A stretch of DNA of 64,000 bases from Desulfovibrio sp. (GTDB lineage Bacteria; Desulfobacterota; Desulfovibrionia; Desulfovibrionales; Desulfovibrionaceae): contig NZ_JAHZCJ010000006.1 of the NCBI RefSeq assembly GCF_019422935.1, positions 124,001 through 188,000 on the forward strand, written 5' to 3'. Under the pieces are notes generated by a model. That model was given only the letters and a program-made list of their open reading frames with translations, was not told where the DNA came from and made no database searches. Numbering within the stretch: position 1 is the first letter of the stretch; every line of letters starts with the position of its first letter. A program made the translations under genes and the position numbers. Shown piece after piece: positions 1 to 9,043 of this stretch.

Positions 1-2
1 CC

Positions 3-908
3 GGCAAGATCGTGGAGCTGGTTGAACTCATGGCCCCGACCTTTGGCGGCGTGAACCTTGAAGACATCAAGGCTCCTGAGTGCTTTGTCATTGAAGACAC
101 CCTTAAAAAGAACGGCATCTTCAAAGGCCCCATTTTCCATGACGACCAGCACGGCACCGCTGTTGTTACCCTGGCTGGCCTTATCAACGCTCTGAAAATT
201 GTTGGCAAAAAACTTGATGAAGTGACCGTTGTCACCAGCGGCGCTGGCGCTGCGGGTATTGCCATCATCAAGCTGCTCATGGCCGTGGGCCTCAAAAACG
301 TCATCATGTGCGATTCCAAGGGCGCTATCTGGCAGGGCCGTCCCGAAGGCATGAACCCTTACAAGGATGAAATCGCCAAGCACACCAATCCCAACAAGGT
401 CAAGGGCGGCCTGGCCGAGGCCATCAAGGGCGCTGACGTTTTCATTGGCGTTTCCGCACCCAATTCCCTGAACGAAGACATGATCCGCAGCATGGCCAAG
501 GATCCCATTGTTTTTGCCCAGGCAAACCCCATCCCCGAAATTTGGCCCCTGCAGCGCGCCTTTGACGGCGGCGCAAAAGTAGTGGCAACGGGCCGCTCCG
601 ACTGCCCCAACCAGATCAACAACGTGCTGGCCTTCCCCGGCATCTTCCGGGGCGCCATTGACGTACGCGCCACCGACATTAACGATGCCATGAAGATCGC
701 TGCCGCCACGGCCCTTGCCGAACTCGTCAAACCTGAAGAGCTCAGCCCCAGCATGATCATTCCTTCGACCCTGAATCCGGACGTGGCTCCTCTGGTGGCA
801 GCCGCCACAGCCAAGGCCGCCATGGAAAGCGGCATTGCCCGCGTCCACATGAATCCTGCCGATGTGGCGGAAAACCTCAGAAAGCGTCTCGCCAAGCGCC
901 GGGGGTAA
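3..908 (+). CDS. NAD(P)-dependent malic enzyme, 3' part (5' end outside window)
   Basis: Oxidatively decarboxylates malate to pyruvate and CO2 with NAD(P)+ in the cytoplasm. The reading frame is already open at base 3 and ends with TAA at 906-908, so the N-terminus lies outside the window. The motif FHDDQHGTA is the malic-enzyme metal/substrate segment, and SGAGAAGIA is the dinucleotide-binding glycine loop. The C-terminal region with NQINNVLAFPGIFRGA is typical of the bacterial form. No phosphotransacetylase-like extension follows, so this is the short, non-MaeB-fusion type. A terminator follows 32 bases after the stop, so the gene ends its transcript. Only the cofactor preference is uncertain. 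Confidence 0.93.
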   Translation, partial: GKIVELVELMAPTFGGVNLEDIKAPECFVIEDTLKKNGIFKGPIFHDDQHGTAVVTLAGLINALKIVGKKLDEVTVVTSGAGAAGIAIIKLLMAVGLKNVIMCDSKGAIWQGRPEGMNPYKDEIAKHTNPNKVKGGLAEAIKGADVFIGVSAPNSLNEDMIRSMAKDPIVFAQANPIPEIWPLQRAFDGGAKVVATGRSDCPNQINNVLAFPGIFRGAIDVRATDINDAMKIAAATALAELVKPEELSPSMIIPSTLNPDVAPLVAAATAKAAMESGIARVHMNPADVAENLRKRLAKRRG

Positions 909-940
909 AACTTCTGGCCGTTGGCTGTTCACTATTCAAG

Positions 941-970
941 GGGTCGCGCATGCAGCGCGGCCCTTTTTTT
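941..970 (+). terminator. Rho-independent terminator after malic enzyme
   Basis: A GC-rich stem (GGGTCGCGC pairing with GCGCGGCCC through one G-T pair, loop ATGCA) is followed directly by seven T residues. It lies 32 bases after the malic enzyme stop. Confidence 0.85.
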
Positions 971-1472
971 GCCAGCTGTCTACGGGGCCAAAATCCAGCG
1001 CCGCGCAAATACTGGCACGACAGAAAAAACATTCAGGAAAAACCACGCCCTGTTTGATCACTCGTTCTGTCGATAATACAGCATTTTAAGAAGTGATACC
1101 ACGCAATATACCTGTGGGCAATTACCTGCTGTGAGCCTTTGTATTTCAAAATCTTTCAGTCTATTGACTGGTTGCTCAACCTATAAAAAAATATCATTTC
1201 TGTAAAGACCTCTGACGCAAATTTGCAACTGGTCTGGCCTATTCGGCCAGTTTATCCCAACATACCAGTGCGGTATTTAAATAGATTTTTACTCAGCAAG
1301 ACATGAAAAAAAATAAACAGGGCACCCTCAGCCGAAGCCAGGACGCCCTGTTTTCCATATCGATGGAGGGGCTGAAACACAAACAGCATGTCTGCGAAAA
1401 CTGTGTTTTGGCTGTAATTACCAAGGCAAAGCAGGCAAAAACGCTTGCTCCCTGCCCTGCCCCAAAAACTAA
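971..1472. other. Intergenic region between convergent genes, no gene seen
   Basis: About 500 bases, AT-rich in the middle, separating the malic enzyme gene from the convergent response regulator. It holds a terminator for the minus-strand unit at 1303-1352 and a small hairpin TGGCC-tattc-GGCCA near 1235-1250. The short open frames here have no Shine-Dalgarno sequence and no recognisable protein. Confidence 0.6.
1303..1352 (-). terminator. Terminator of the two-component operon
   Basis: Read on the minus strand, a stem ACAGGGCG...TGCCCTGT is followed by TTATTTTTTTT. It lies about 120 bases after the response-regulator stop and is the only strong terminator in this gap for that direction. Confidence 0.75.
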
Positions 1473-2852
1473 TCAATGGCCGGTGATGCCATATTTTTTG
1501 AGCTTGTATTGCAGCAGGCTTTTTGAAATTCCAAGATATTCTGCCGCCTTGACCTGCACAAGCTCAGCCCGCACCAGGGCACGACGGATAAGTGCGGCCT
1601 CAATCTTTTCAAGCGTATCAGCCAGATCAAGCTGTACAGGCAACAAATCCACCGCGCTTTTGAACTGCGATTCTTCATCGCGAATCTCTGCGGGCAGATT
1701 ATCCACGTCAATGACATTGCCCGGCACCAGCACAAGGCAGCTTTCCACCACGTTTTCAAGCTGACGGATGTTGCCCGGCCACTCGTAACCCGTGAGGTAG
1801 TTCAGCGCTTCCGTGCTGAAGGTTTTGGGCGGCATGGAATTGTCTGTGCAGACCTTTTCCACAAAGTGCGCCACAAGCAGGGGAATGTCTTCCCTGCGTT
1901 CGCGCAGGGGGGGCAGGGGAACCTGCACAACGTTAAGGCGGTAATAGAGGTCATCGCGGAATGCCCCCTTCTCCACCAGCGCGGCAAGATCCTTGTTGGT
2001 GGCAGCCACCACGCGAATATCCACCTCAATTTCCTCGCCGCCGCCCACACGTTCAAAGCGCCGTTCCTGCAAGACGCGCAGCAGTTTGACCTGAAGGTCA
2101 GGCGTGAGTTCCGCAATTTCATCCAGGAACAGCGTTCCGCTGTCAGCCTGCTCAAAACGCCCGCGCCGCATGGCGACAGCACCGGTGAACGATCCCTTTT
2201 CATGCCCGAAAAGCTCGCTTTCGAGCACGCCGGGGTTCAGGGCCATGCAGTTCACCGACACAAAGGGCTTGTCTTTGCGGGGGCTGGTATAGTGGATGGC
2301 GCGGGCCACCAACTCCTTGCCCGTGCCGGACTCACCGGTGATGAGCACAGTGGAGCGGCTGGGCGCAGCGCGCTCAACCATCAGCAAAACGTCCCGTATT
2401 GCCCTGCTGCGGCCCACAATCTTGTGGACGCCGTAGCGGTCTTCCATGACTTCCTGCAACAACCGGTACTGGCGGTGCGCCCGCGAAAGTTCCACGGCAT
2501 TGTGGATGGAAAGCAGCAGTTCGTCATTGGAAAAAGGTTTGGTGATGTAGTCAAATGCGCCGTAGCGCATGACCTCAACAGCGCTTTCAATGGAGCCGAA
2601 GGCCGTCATGATAAGCACAGGAATGTACGGCCAGTTCTTTTTAACCCGCTCAAGCACTTCTCGCCCTGTGACCTTGGGCATTTTCATGTCGGTCACAATA
2701 ACGTCCACTTCGCTTTCGTCCAGAAATGCCAGTGCGGTTTCGGGGTCGCTGATGGCCGTGACGGCATAGCCCTCGTCTTCAAGCAGGGTTTGCAACACCA
2801 GCAGATAGTTTTTTTCGTCGTCAATGATCAGAAGATGCGCTTTTTCGCTCAT
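1473..2852 (-). CDS. Sigma54-dependent response regulator, NtrC/AtoC family
   Basis: This 459-residue cytoplasmic activator turns on sigma54 promoters when phosphorylated. An N-terminal receiver domain (about 5-120) carries the acidic pair D11/D12, the phosphoacceptor D55 in TDMKMP, and the switch lysine in TKPF. The AAA+ domain (about 140-380) shows Walker A GESGTGKE, the sigma54-contact loop GSFTGA (an accepted GAFTGA variant) and Walker [13 protein letters not shown]-terminal Fis-type helix-turn-helix contains [18 protein letters not shown]. The start lies 8 bases after the upstream kinase stop, so the two are one operon and presumably partners. Target genes cannot be told from the sequence. 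Confidence 0.95.
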   Translation of the reverse strand: MSEKAHLLIIDDEKNYLLVLQTLLEDEGYAVTAISDPETALAFLDESEVDVIVTDMKMPKVTGREVLERVKKNWPYIPVLIMTAFGSIESAVEVMRYGAFDYITKPFSNDELLLSIHNAVELSRAHRQYRLLQEVMEDRYGVHKIVGRSRAIRDVLLMVERAAPSRSTVLITGESGTGKELVARAIHYTSPRKDKPFVSVNCMALNPGVLESELFGHEKGSFTGAVAMRRGRFEQADSGTLFLDEIAELTPDLQVKLLRVLQERRFERVGGGEEIEVDIRVVAATNKDLAALVEKGAFRDDLYYRLNVVQVPLPPLRERREDIPLLVAHFVEKVCTDNSMPPKTFSTEALNYLTGYEWPGNIRQLENVVESCLVLVPGNVIDVDNLPAEIRDEESQFKSAVDLLPVQLDLADTLEKIEAALIRRALVRAELVQVKAAEYLGISKSLLQYKLKKYGITGH

Positions 2853-2860
2853 TATGTATC

Positions 2861-4351
2861 CTATGCGCCAGTTTGGGCTTTGGGCAGCAAAACCCTTACC
2901 AGCGCCCCGCCCTCGGGGCCGTTTTCAAGCTTGATGACACCGCCGTGGCTTGAGATGATCGACTGCACAATGGGCAAACCAAGCCCTGTGCCGCCGTCCT
3001 TGGTAGTAAAGAAGGGATCCAGCAGGTTGGGTAGCGTAGCGGGGTCAAAACCGGGGCCAGAATCAAGAAATTCAATGCAAACGTGGCCGTTGTCGTCAAT
3101 ACGCCCATTTATGCGCACAACGCCCGGCCCATCCATCGCCTGCTGGCCGTTCACAAGAATATTGTAAAAAGCCCGGTACAGCAAATCCTTGTCGCCGGGT
3201 GTAAAAAGTCCACTCTCGCACTGCCGTTCAAGCGCCACGCCGCAGCGCCCCATCTCGCCTTCAAGAAAGGCCAGAACCTGATCCAGCACCACATTCACGT
3301 CCACAACGTCCTGCTTGGGCTGACGGGGACGGGCGTAGTCCAGAAAGTCGTTGACTGTCTGCGAAAGGCGAACAGCCTCGTCATAAATCGCCCCAAGAAT
3401 GCGGCGCGTACTGGCGTCGGCCTTGTCGGTACGGCGTTGCAGCAGCTCGGCGCTGGAACGAATGATACCCAGCGGATTGCGAATTTCGTGTGCGATACTG
3501 GCCACCACCCTGCCCATGCTCACCAGCCGTTCATTGCTGTGCAACTGGTTTTCAAGAACCCGGTTCTTGTACATGCGCGCCGCCAGCACCCGCTCCGACC
3601 TATGGATCAGCATGAGCAGCAGGCCAAACATGATCACAGAAGAAAGCAGGCACATAACAACAATGATGCCCTGAAACGTGAGCACCTGCTCATAGTCGCC
3701 CGTAATGTCCTGCGTAAGCTCCAACGCGCCCATGATGGGCGCTTCCTCCCCTGGGTGCAGGGGTTCGCCGCGCAGGGGATAGAGAATGCGCAGCACAAAC
3801 GAGCCTTCCTGCAACGGCACGCGGAAGGGAGCCTGCCAGCCCGGCATGGTCGAGATGATTTCCGACCTCGGCGCGCCGCCTTCCAGGATGTCGTCCAGAT
3901 ATGGCGGGGATAAACCGGCGCGGCCCAGATCTTCCTTCTTGGTGGAATACGCCACCAGACGCGAAAAATCATAAATACGCAGCCGCTCGACCGGCAAACC
4001 GTGAATGACGGACTTCACCACCTGATCCAGCCTGTCATACTGCTCCGGCTGGCGCAGGGCGATACGCCCGTAGCCCAGCAAGGTGGGCAAGGCGAACCGG
4101 CGGAATATCTGGCTGTTGAGGTTTTCCACAAGCTGCTGGGCAAAGTTCTCCTGCCGTGTGAGCAGAGTCTCGCGCGCAGAGTTGGAAATAAAGAAAGAAA
4201 GCCCCAGACTGGTCAGCAAAATGACCACCAGCGAGAGCCAGGATAATGTGCGGGCGTAACTTGGCAACGCGCTATCCGTGTCTACGGCCTGGGCGCAGGC
4301 ATCCTCGCACTGGCGGATGCAGGCTTCGTTACGCTGCTTTTTTCTGAACAT
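2861..4351 (-). CDS. Membrane sensor histidine kinase, NtrB/ZraS type
   Basis: A 496-residue sensor that should phosphorylate the downstream response regulator. TM1 is about 36-55, followed by an extracytoplasmic sensing region of about 170 residues, then TM2 about 228-249. The dimerisation/phosphoacceptor box SIAHEIRNPLG places the histidine near residue 288, and a C-terminal ATPase domain shows GGTGLGLPIV. The chosen ATG has AAAGG 7 bases upstream; the open frame continues further upstream into pgi-proximal sequence without support. The cytoplasmic N-terminus holds an unusual cysteine triplet, CIRQCEDAC (C11, C15, C19). The signal sensed is unknown. Confidence 0.93.
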   Translation of the reverse strand: MFRKKQRNEACIRQCEDACAQAVDTDSALPSYARTLSWLSLVVILLTSLGLSFFISNSARETLLTRQENFAQQLVENLNSQIFRRFALPTLLGYGRIALRQPEQYDRLDQVVKSVIHGLPVERLRIYDFSRLVAYSTKKEDLGRAGLSPPYLDDILEGGAPRSEIISTMPGWQAPFRVPLQEGSFVLRILYPLRGEPLHPGEEAPIMGALELTQDITGDYEQVLTFQGIIVVMCLLSSVIMFGLLLMLIHRSERVLAARMYKNRVLENQLHSNERLVSMGRVVASIAHEIRNPLGIIRSSAELLQRRTDKADASTRRILGAIYDEAVRLSQTVNDFLDYARPRQPKQDVVDVNVVLDQVLAFLEGEMGRCGVALERQCESGLFTPGDKDLLYRAFYNILVNGQQAMDGPGVVRINGRIDDNGHVCIEFLDSGPGFDPATLPNLLDPFFTTKDGGTGLGLPIVQSIISSHGGVIKLENGPEGGALVRVLLPKAQTGA

Positions 4352-4613
4352 GACAATGCCTTTGCGCGCGCGGCGGCTCCGGGCGGCGCGGCACTTCTGC
4401 CAGCACCGCCGGGGCGCAGGGAAAACGACCGCTGCGCCCCGCCGCAAAGCCGCCGCTACGCGACAGGTTATAAAAACCCCAGGCATATCGAAAGCCGCCG
4501 CCTGACGGCCACCGCCATTCCTGAAGCACATTTCGGCACACAGGCAAAGGGTTGCAACCAGCGCGGAACACCGTTTTTTTGCCCTTGGCAACCGGCCCGC
4601 ACCGTTCACTTGC

Positions 4614-5954
4614 TTAAAACTTCTGTTCCATTCTGGGTACGGCAAGGTATTCGGCCAGATCGGCTTCTTCCTGCGCGTAACCCCCAGCCCCAAGCCGGGC
4701 GTTGGCAAGGCGTTTGCCCAGCTCCACTGCGGGTTGATCCAGCGGATTGATGCCCATGAGCCAGCCCGTAAACAGGGTGGCCGCCTCAAGCAGCAACATG
4801 AGCGAACCAGCGGCGCGGGGGCCGTTGTTGTGCATTTCCACATGCAGCAGGGGCACGCCGCTCTGGCACAGGGCCATGCGGGTTCCAAGGGCCTCGGCTT
4901 CAAGCAGGCTGCCAAAGGGCTTGGCCCGCAGCCAGGCCCACTGATCCGGCACATCCATGCCGAAATTGGGTCCCTGCGCCTGATCGCGGCTGGTCAGGAA
5001 AATGCACCCCTTGTTGCGTGGGCCGCTCAAAAACATCTGGTTGATGGAATGCTGATCCGTCACCCCCGTGGCTGGCACAGGCTGGCTGCCCTGCCCGTCC
5101 TTGCCCAGGCTTTCGGCCCAAAGCTGGGCAAACCAGTCGCCGTAGGCGGCCCATTGCGGGATGTAGCTGAAAAATATCAGCTGGCTGTAGCCCTTATCTT
5201 CCAATGCCTTGGCCCAACAAGCCAGGGCAAACGAAGGATGCTCGGCCACCTGCTCCGGATTTTGCAGCAGGGGGCGGGCAACATCGGCTGCACCGTCCAG
5301 CAGGGCCTGCCAGTCTATGCCCAGAAAGGCCGCGGGCAAAAGCCCCACAGCAGAAAGGGCCGAATAGCGGCCGCCAAGATAATCCGGCACTTCAAGGGCG
5401 GTCAGCCCATAGTGGTTGGCTTCTTCACGCAGGTAGCCCTTGCGCTCATCGGTGACAACGATCATCTGATCCTGCCAGCCCTCGCCCATGCTGGCCTTAA
5501 GCCAGTCGCGCACAAGAAAATACTGCGAGATGGTCTCAATGGTGCCGCCAGACTTGCTGATGCACACCACCACGGTTTCCGCGGGATTGAGCTTGCCGAG
5601 CAGGGCTTCAAAGCGCTCCGCACAGACATTGTCCGCAATCCATAGCCACGGGCCGCGATGAGCGGGGCCGTCCTGCCCCGGCGCAAAGGCCTGCTGCATG
5701 GCCCGAGCCCCAAGGGCAGAGCCGCCGATGCCCAGCACCAGCATATGCTTGTAGGCCTTGATGCGGGGAATCAGCGGGGCCATTTCCACTTCCAGCTTGG
5801 CGCGGAAGGGCATGGAAATAAAGGGCAGCTCGCCGGATGCCAGCTCGCGCTGAAGCCTCTGGGCTACTTCCGGCGCGCGAACCTTCAGGGCCGCAGCAGA
5901 ATCAGCGTCAAGGCGATGAGCATACGCTCTCGACCATTCGAGCAAATGAGGCAT
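4614..5954 (-). CDS. pgi: Glucose-6-phosphate isomerase
   Basis: Interconverts glucose 6-phosphate and fructose 6-phosphate in glycolysis/gluconeogenesis. It has 446 residues, the short bacterial form. The phosphosugar-binding segment CISKSGGTIET and the late segment TGVTDQHSINQMFLSGP are characteristic of the family. The start ATG is preceded by AGGAGG at ideal spacing; an upstream in-frame extension lacks support. It lies 41 bases downstream of the cysteine-rich gene on the same strand and may be cotranscribed with it and the YchJ gene. No unusual features. Confidence 0.95.
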   Translation of the reverse strand: MPHLLEWSRAYAHRLDADSAAALKVRAPEVAQRLQRELASGELPFISMPFRAKLEVEMAPLIPRIKAYKHMLVLGIGGSALGARAMQQAFAPGQDGPAHRGPWLWIADNVCAERFEALLGKLNPAETVVVCISKSGGTIETISQYFLVRDWLKASMGEGWQDQMIVVTDERKGYLREEANHYGLTALEVPDYLGGRYSALSAVGLLPAAFLGIDWQALLDGAADVARPLLQNPEQVAEHPSFALACWAKALEDKGYSQLIFFSYIPQWAAYGDWFAQLWAESLGKDGQGSQPVPATGVTDQHSINQMFLSGPRNKGCIFLTSRDQAQGPNFGMDVPDQWAWLRAKPFGSLLEAEALGTRMALCQSGVPLLHVEMHNNGPRAAGSLMLLLEAATLFTGWLMGINPLDQPAVELGKRLANARLGAGGYAQEEADLAEYLAVPRMEQKF

Positions 5955-5995
5955 GGATACCTCCTGTGGTGTTGCGCCGCGTTCCTGGCGGCGCA

Positions 5996-6382
5996 TTACA
6001 AAAGTCGCAAGGGTTTGGGAGCAAAAAAACGCCGCCGCACGGCCTTGTATGTCTGCGGACGCACGCCAAACCGGCAGTGCCACAGGGCACAGGCATCGCG
6101 CGCCGCACAGGCGCGCACCTCTACCCTGTCGCCAGCACAGCCCATGCACTGCCTGCGAATGGCCCGCAAGGCCTGACGCGCGGCTTCTTCCGCCGGGGCG
6201 GGGCATTCCTCGCCCGCCAGTGTGGCAAGCCGCCAGGCCCAAAGGGGACACTCTTCATCCGCGCAGGCGCGAACCGCCTTGGCAGACGCACCCTGACACT
6301 CCAGACAAAACTGCCGGATGGCTGTCAGAGAACCATTCTTGCCCCTGCCGGAATTTTTTGCGCGTTCTGCGTCCGTGGTCAT
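5996..6382 (-). CDS. Cysteine-rich protein with two tandem zinc-finger-like modules
   Basis: A 128-residue protein of unknown function. It carries two copies of a four-cysteine module: CLECQGASAKAVRACADEEC followed by PLW, and CMGCAGDRVEVRACAARDAC followed by ALW. The spacings are C-x2-C-x10-C-x4-C and C-x2-C-x9-C-x5-C, each ending in a hydrophobic-Trp step. This resembles the CxxC...CPLWPYR motif of small hypothetical and phage-associated proteins and probably binds metal; that is inference. Its ATG overlaps the stop of the YchJ gene by one base (TGATG), so it is translationally coupled. No signal peptide or membrane segment. The stop lies 41 bases before pgi. Confidence 0.75.
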   Translation of the reverse strand: MTTDAERAKNSGRGKNGSLTAIRQFCLECQGASAKAVRACADEECPLWAWRLATLAGEECPAPAEEAARQALRAIRRQCMGCAGDRVEVRACAARDACALWHCRFGVRPQTYKAVRRRFFAPKPLRLL

Positions 6383-6894
6383 CAGGATTTGGAAGCCCCG
6401 CAGCATTTTTTGTATTTTTTGCCGCTGCCGCATGGGCAAGGATCATTACGCCCCACCTTGGGTTCCTGCCTGCGGTAGGCGTCAGGCCGCAGGGCCACGC
6501 CGTCCACATAATAAATCTTGTCGTCCTTGCGCTGAAAAAAGCTGCGCTCGCCCAACTGGCGGGGGATCCCTTCCAGCTCGTAATAGGCATAAAATTCAAC
6601 GACATCAAAAAGTTCGCCGTGTTCTCCGGCGGGAACATCATTTTCGGTCGCGGCAATATCAAGACGCAGCCAAGTGATATCCCTGGTCTGCTCGGCCAGC
6701 TTGTCGGCGTCCACATTTTCCCGGTAGTCAGGATGCGTGGTTTCCACAAGCCACTGATGGCGGCCAAGCACATAGGCCGAATACCGCGAACGCATGAGGC
6801 TTTCTGCGTTCTGGGGCCAGGACGCGCCTTCAATATGGGGGCCGCAGCATTGGTCCAGAGACTGGCCGCTGCCGCAGGGGCAAAGTTGAGACAT
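6382..6894 (-). CDS. YchJ-family protein with SEC-C motifs at both ends
   Basis: A 170-residue cytoplasmic protein of the YchJ/UPF0225 family. Both ends carry a SEC-C zinc motif of the form found at the SecA C-terminus: [13 protein letters not shown] near residue 5 and [13 protein letters not shown] near the end. Between them lies an NTF2-like fold with the family segment [13 protein letters not shown]. The molecular role of YchJ is not established. The ATG at 6894 has AAGGCGG upstream, and a longer frame starting at 6948 is unsupported. Its stop overlaps the start of the cysteine-rich gene, linking two metal-binding small proteins in one transcript. Confidence 0.9.
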   Translation of the reverse strand: MSQLCPCGSGQSLDQCCGPHIEGASWPQNAESLMRSRYSAYVLGRHQWLVETTHPDYRENVDADKLAEQTRDITWLRLDIAATENDVPAGEHGELFDVVEFYAYYELEGIPRQLGERSFFQRKDDKIYYVDGVALRPDAYRRQEPKVGRNDPCPCGSGKKYKKCCGASKS

Positions 6895-7002
6895 GAAAAT
6901 TCCGCCTTGGTTTAAGCCCTCAGGGGGCATATGCAACACAATAAGCATAGCTTATGGCAAAGCAGGCGGCAAGAGCGGCAAGGCGGGATGAATGCGGGGG
7001 AC

Positions 7003-7048
7003 AAAAAAAAAGCGGCATGCACAGGTGACGCGCCAAGTGCATGCCGCA
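7003..7048 (-). terminator. Strong terminator ending the TauE operon
   Basis: On the minus strand an 11-bp perfect stem GCGGCATGCAC / GTGCATGCCGC with a 14-base loop is followed by nine T residues. It lies 15 bases after the last gene of the operon and closes the transcription unit that begins at the sigma54 promoter at 10543-10558. Confidence 0.9.
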
Positions 7049-7063
7049 GGAGACCGAACGACC

Positions 7064-7969
7064 TTATCTGTCTGTGACCGGAGGAGAGAGCGGCCTTGGA
7101 GGCCGCAATTGGACAAGACAGCCAGGACGAACGGCGGTATTGGTCGCACCGGCTTCTGCCGCCGGGCTTGTGATTGAGTCAAAATTCAGTTCAAGCGTGC
7201 CGTTCTTTGCTTCTTCGGCGCGGGCAGTGCCAAGGGGCATGCCTTGCGCATCATAAACGGCGCAGGGCGTTCCCTTTGCTGGCGCGCGCAGACCATACAG
7301 CAGGCACCAGATGTGGCCGGATTGCGCTTGCGCGGTAGTGTCAGCATTCTGTTCCACGCGCACGATTTCTCCGCAGCCAAGGGTTGTCAGTTGGCGTATG
7401 TACTTGCTGCCAAGCCTGAACACCACAACCCCGCCCAACAGGGCCAGACCACAGCATCCCGCAGCCAGCACAAAGGGGTTATAGCCGGTAACGCGCCGCA
7501 AGTACGAAGTAGACGCCGCCCGCATGGCGGTTTCATCGGCATGCACAATAACAGTATAGTGCTGCGTGGTGCTGGCAGCCGCACCCCTGAAGGAAACCTT
7601 CAGGCCGTAACTGCCGGGTTCCGCCACGGCATCGGCGCGCACACTGCCTCGCCACATGCCGTTGCCAAACCAGTAGCCCGCAAAGAATCCTTCCAGATCA
7701 TAAAAAAGGGCCGGATTTTCCGGGATAAATTGCGCCTTGAGGTCGCTGTTGACGGGATTTTTGATGGTCAGCGGCCCGGATATGGACACGCTGCCGCCGG
7801 GCAGCAATTCGATCACATCCGCGCCAGACCTTGCGAGTCCTTGCAGGCCGTCAAGCATTCCCAGCAGGGCAAAACCCAGCAACAGGGCGCACAGAGCGCC
7901 CCAGTACCGCTGCCGGGCACGGGTCTGGAGGCAGTTTTGCCAACCCTGACTCTTGATGAATTCCCCCAT
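7064..7969 (-). CDS. Two-pass membrane protein of unknown function, last gene of TauE operon
   Basis: A 301-residue protein that I do not recognise. A short cytoplasmic N-terminus is followed by TM1 (about 23-46, GALCALLLGFALLGML), an extracytoplasmic domain of about 110 residues, TM2 (LAAGCCGLALLGGVVVF, around 170-190) and a cytoplasmic tail of about 110 residues. The start ATG has AAGGAA at good spacing; upstream ATGs do not. It is the fifth and last gene of the TauE operon and lies 15 bases before its terminator. The extracytoplasmic domain between two helices suggests a sensory or accessory role for the transporter, which is inference only. Confidence 0.75.
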   Translation of the reverse strand: MGEFIKSQGWQNCLQTRARQRYWGALCALLLGFALLGMLDGLQGLARSGADVIELLPGGSVSISGPLTIKNPVNSDLKAQFIPENPALFYDLEGFFAGYWFGNGMWRGSVRADAVAEPGSYGLKVSFRGAAASTTQHYTVIVHADETAMRAASTSYLRRVTGYNPFVLAAGCCGLALLGGVVVFRLGSKYIRQLTTLGCGEIVRVEQNADTTAQAQSGHIWCLLYGLRAPAKGTPCAVYDAQGMPLGTARAEEAKNGTLELNFDSITSPAAEAGATNTAVRPGCLVQLRPPRPLSPPVTDR

Positions 7970-8028
7970 AGGTTCCTTCCTGCCCGCCTGTGGTATGGTC
8001 ATGACACACGACATGCTGCTGCTCCCGT

Positions 8029-8340
8029 TTATCGGCGATCAATGACAGGGCACATGGACGCTTCGGCCACGTGCCAGCTTACGAGCCGCTGCCCGAGGCG
8101 CGGCAGTTCCACAAGGCTCTGAAACTCGGCGGGATATACCTGACGCACCTTTTTGGTGAGCCAGAAGGCCCCTGCCCACGTAGGCACCGTGATGCCAAAA
8201 AACCATGCGCAGAACACCAGTTCCGAGGCCCCAGAACTGTGGGCCGACTGATACATGCCCACAAAGATCGCGCCAACCATGACTGCGTTGGCCGCAACCC
8301 GGATTATGCTGGAATAGAGGGTCTGACGGTAACTGTTCAT
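8029..8340 (-). CDS. Small two-helix membrane protein in TauE operon
   Basis: A 103-residue protein with two predicted membrane helices (about 9-30, IIRVAANAVMVGAIFVGM, and about 36-60, ELVFCAWFFGITVPTWAGAF) and a basic, probably cytoplasmic tail. I recognise no catalytic motif. The start MNSYRQ has CAGGAGAG at proper spacing; the longer open frame upstream has no start support. It lies 93 bases downstream of the lipoprotein gene and 59 bases upstream of the last operon gene. Small proteins of this sort often associate with a transporter complex; no function is assigned. Confidence 0.75.
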   Translation of the reverse strand: MNSYRQTLYSSIIRVAANAVMVGAIFVGMYQSAHSSGASELVFCAWFFGITVPTWAGAFWLTKKVRQVYPAEFQSLVELPRLGQRLVSWHVAEASMCPVIDRR

Positions 8341-8433
8341 TGATGCTCTCCTGAGTGTGTTTGTCCACCCGAGGTGCGCCGGAGCGGGGCGAACCGCTCC
8401 GGCGCGCAGGGTGGGGGTAGGCACCCTGGGGGT

Positions 8434-9030
8434 TTACTTCTTGAAGATGTTGGTCTTGGACACGTTCATGATACGCATGGCCTGGGCCTTGTCGGCATTG
8501 CGGTAGGCAATGCGCATTTCGTCGCCTGCGGTCCACACATAGGCCGGGTAATCCTGGGCTTCAGCAGGAATCTTAAAGGTAATCAAAGACTTCTGACGGC
8601 CAGAGTACACGGTGACGGTCTGCTGATCCTTGTCGATAATGGGGAAGGTCTTGCCCTTGACCTTGGGATGGTCGGAGCCGACGTTCTTTTCCACATCGGT
8701 GAACTGCACGGCCAGTTCGCGCACGCTGTTGGTCTTCTGGTCATAGATAAGCACGGTGTTCTTGGCTAGGTCGATCATCAGGCGGCCGCCCACACTGGGA
8801 CTCGGGCCCATGTCTTTGGATTCCACAGGCAGCTTGAAGGTATGCGTGCCGCCGCTGTAGTGCGGGTTAAACTGATCGTGCGTCACGTCCACCACGATGG
8901 TGAGGGTATTGGCTGCGGGATCAAAGGCCACACAGCGTCCCTGTTCCACGCCTCCGTCAAAGTTGCAGCCGGTGAGCAGTGCAACAGAGAAGGCCATCGC
9001 CAGCATAAGCATCAGGTTACGAATCTTCAT
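8434..9030 (-). CDS. Lipoprotein, DUF4881-like, in TauE operon
   Basis: A 198-residue lipoprotein exported to the cell envelope. The N-terminus MKIRNLMLMLAMAFSVALL is a lipoprotein signal ending in the lipobox LLTGC, so C22 should be lipidated. The rest is soluble and beta-rich, with a repeated alternating pattern (AVQFTDVEKN, TVTVYSGRQK). It resembles the Desulfovibrio family I know as DUF4881, but that match is from memory and was not searched. The ATG has AAGGAG 8 bases upstream. It starts 13 bases after the TauE stop and is the likely external partner of that permease. Confidence 0.8.
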   Translation of the reverse strand: MKIRNLMLMLAMAFSVALLTGCNFDGGVEQGRCVAFDPAANTLTIVVDVTHDQFNPHYSGGTHTFKLPVESKDMGPSPSVGGRLMIDLAKNTVLIYDQKTNSVRELAVQFTDVEKNVGSDHPKVKGKTFPIIDKDQQTVTVYSGRQKSLITFKIPAEAQDYPAYVWTAGDEMRIAYRNADKAQAMRIMNVSKTNIFKK

Positions 9031-9043
9031 GGCGGGTCTCCTT

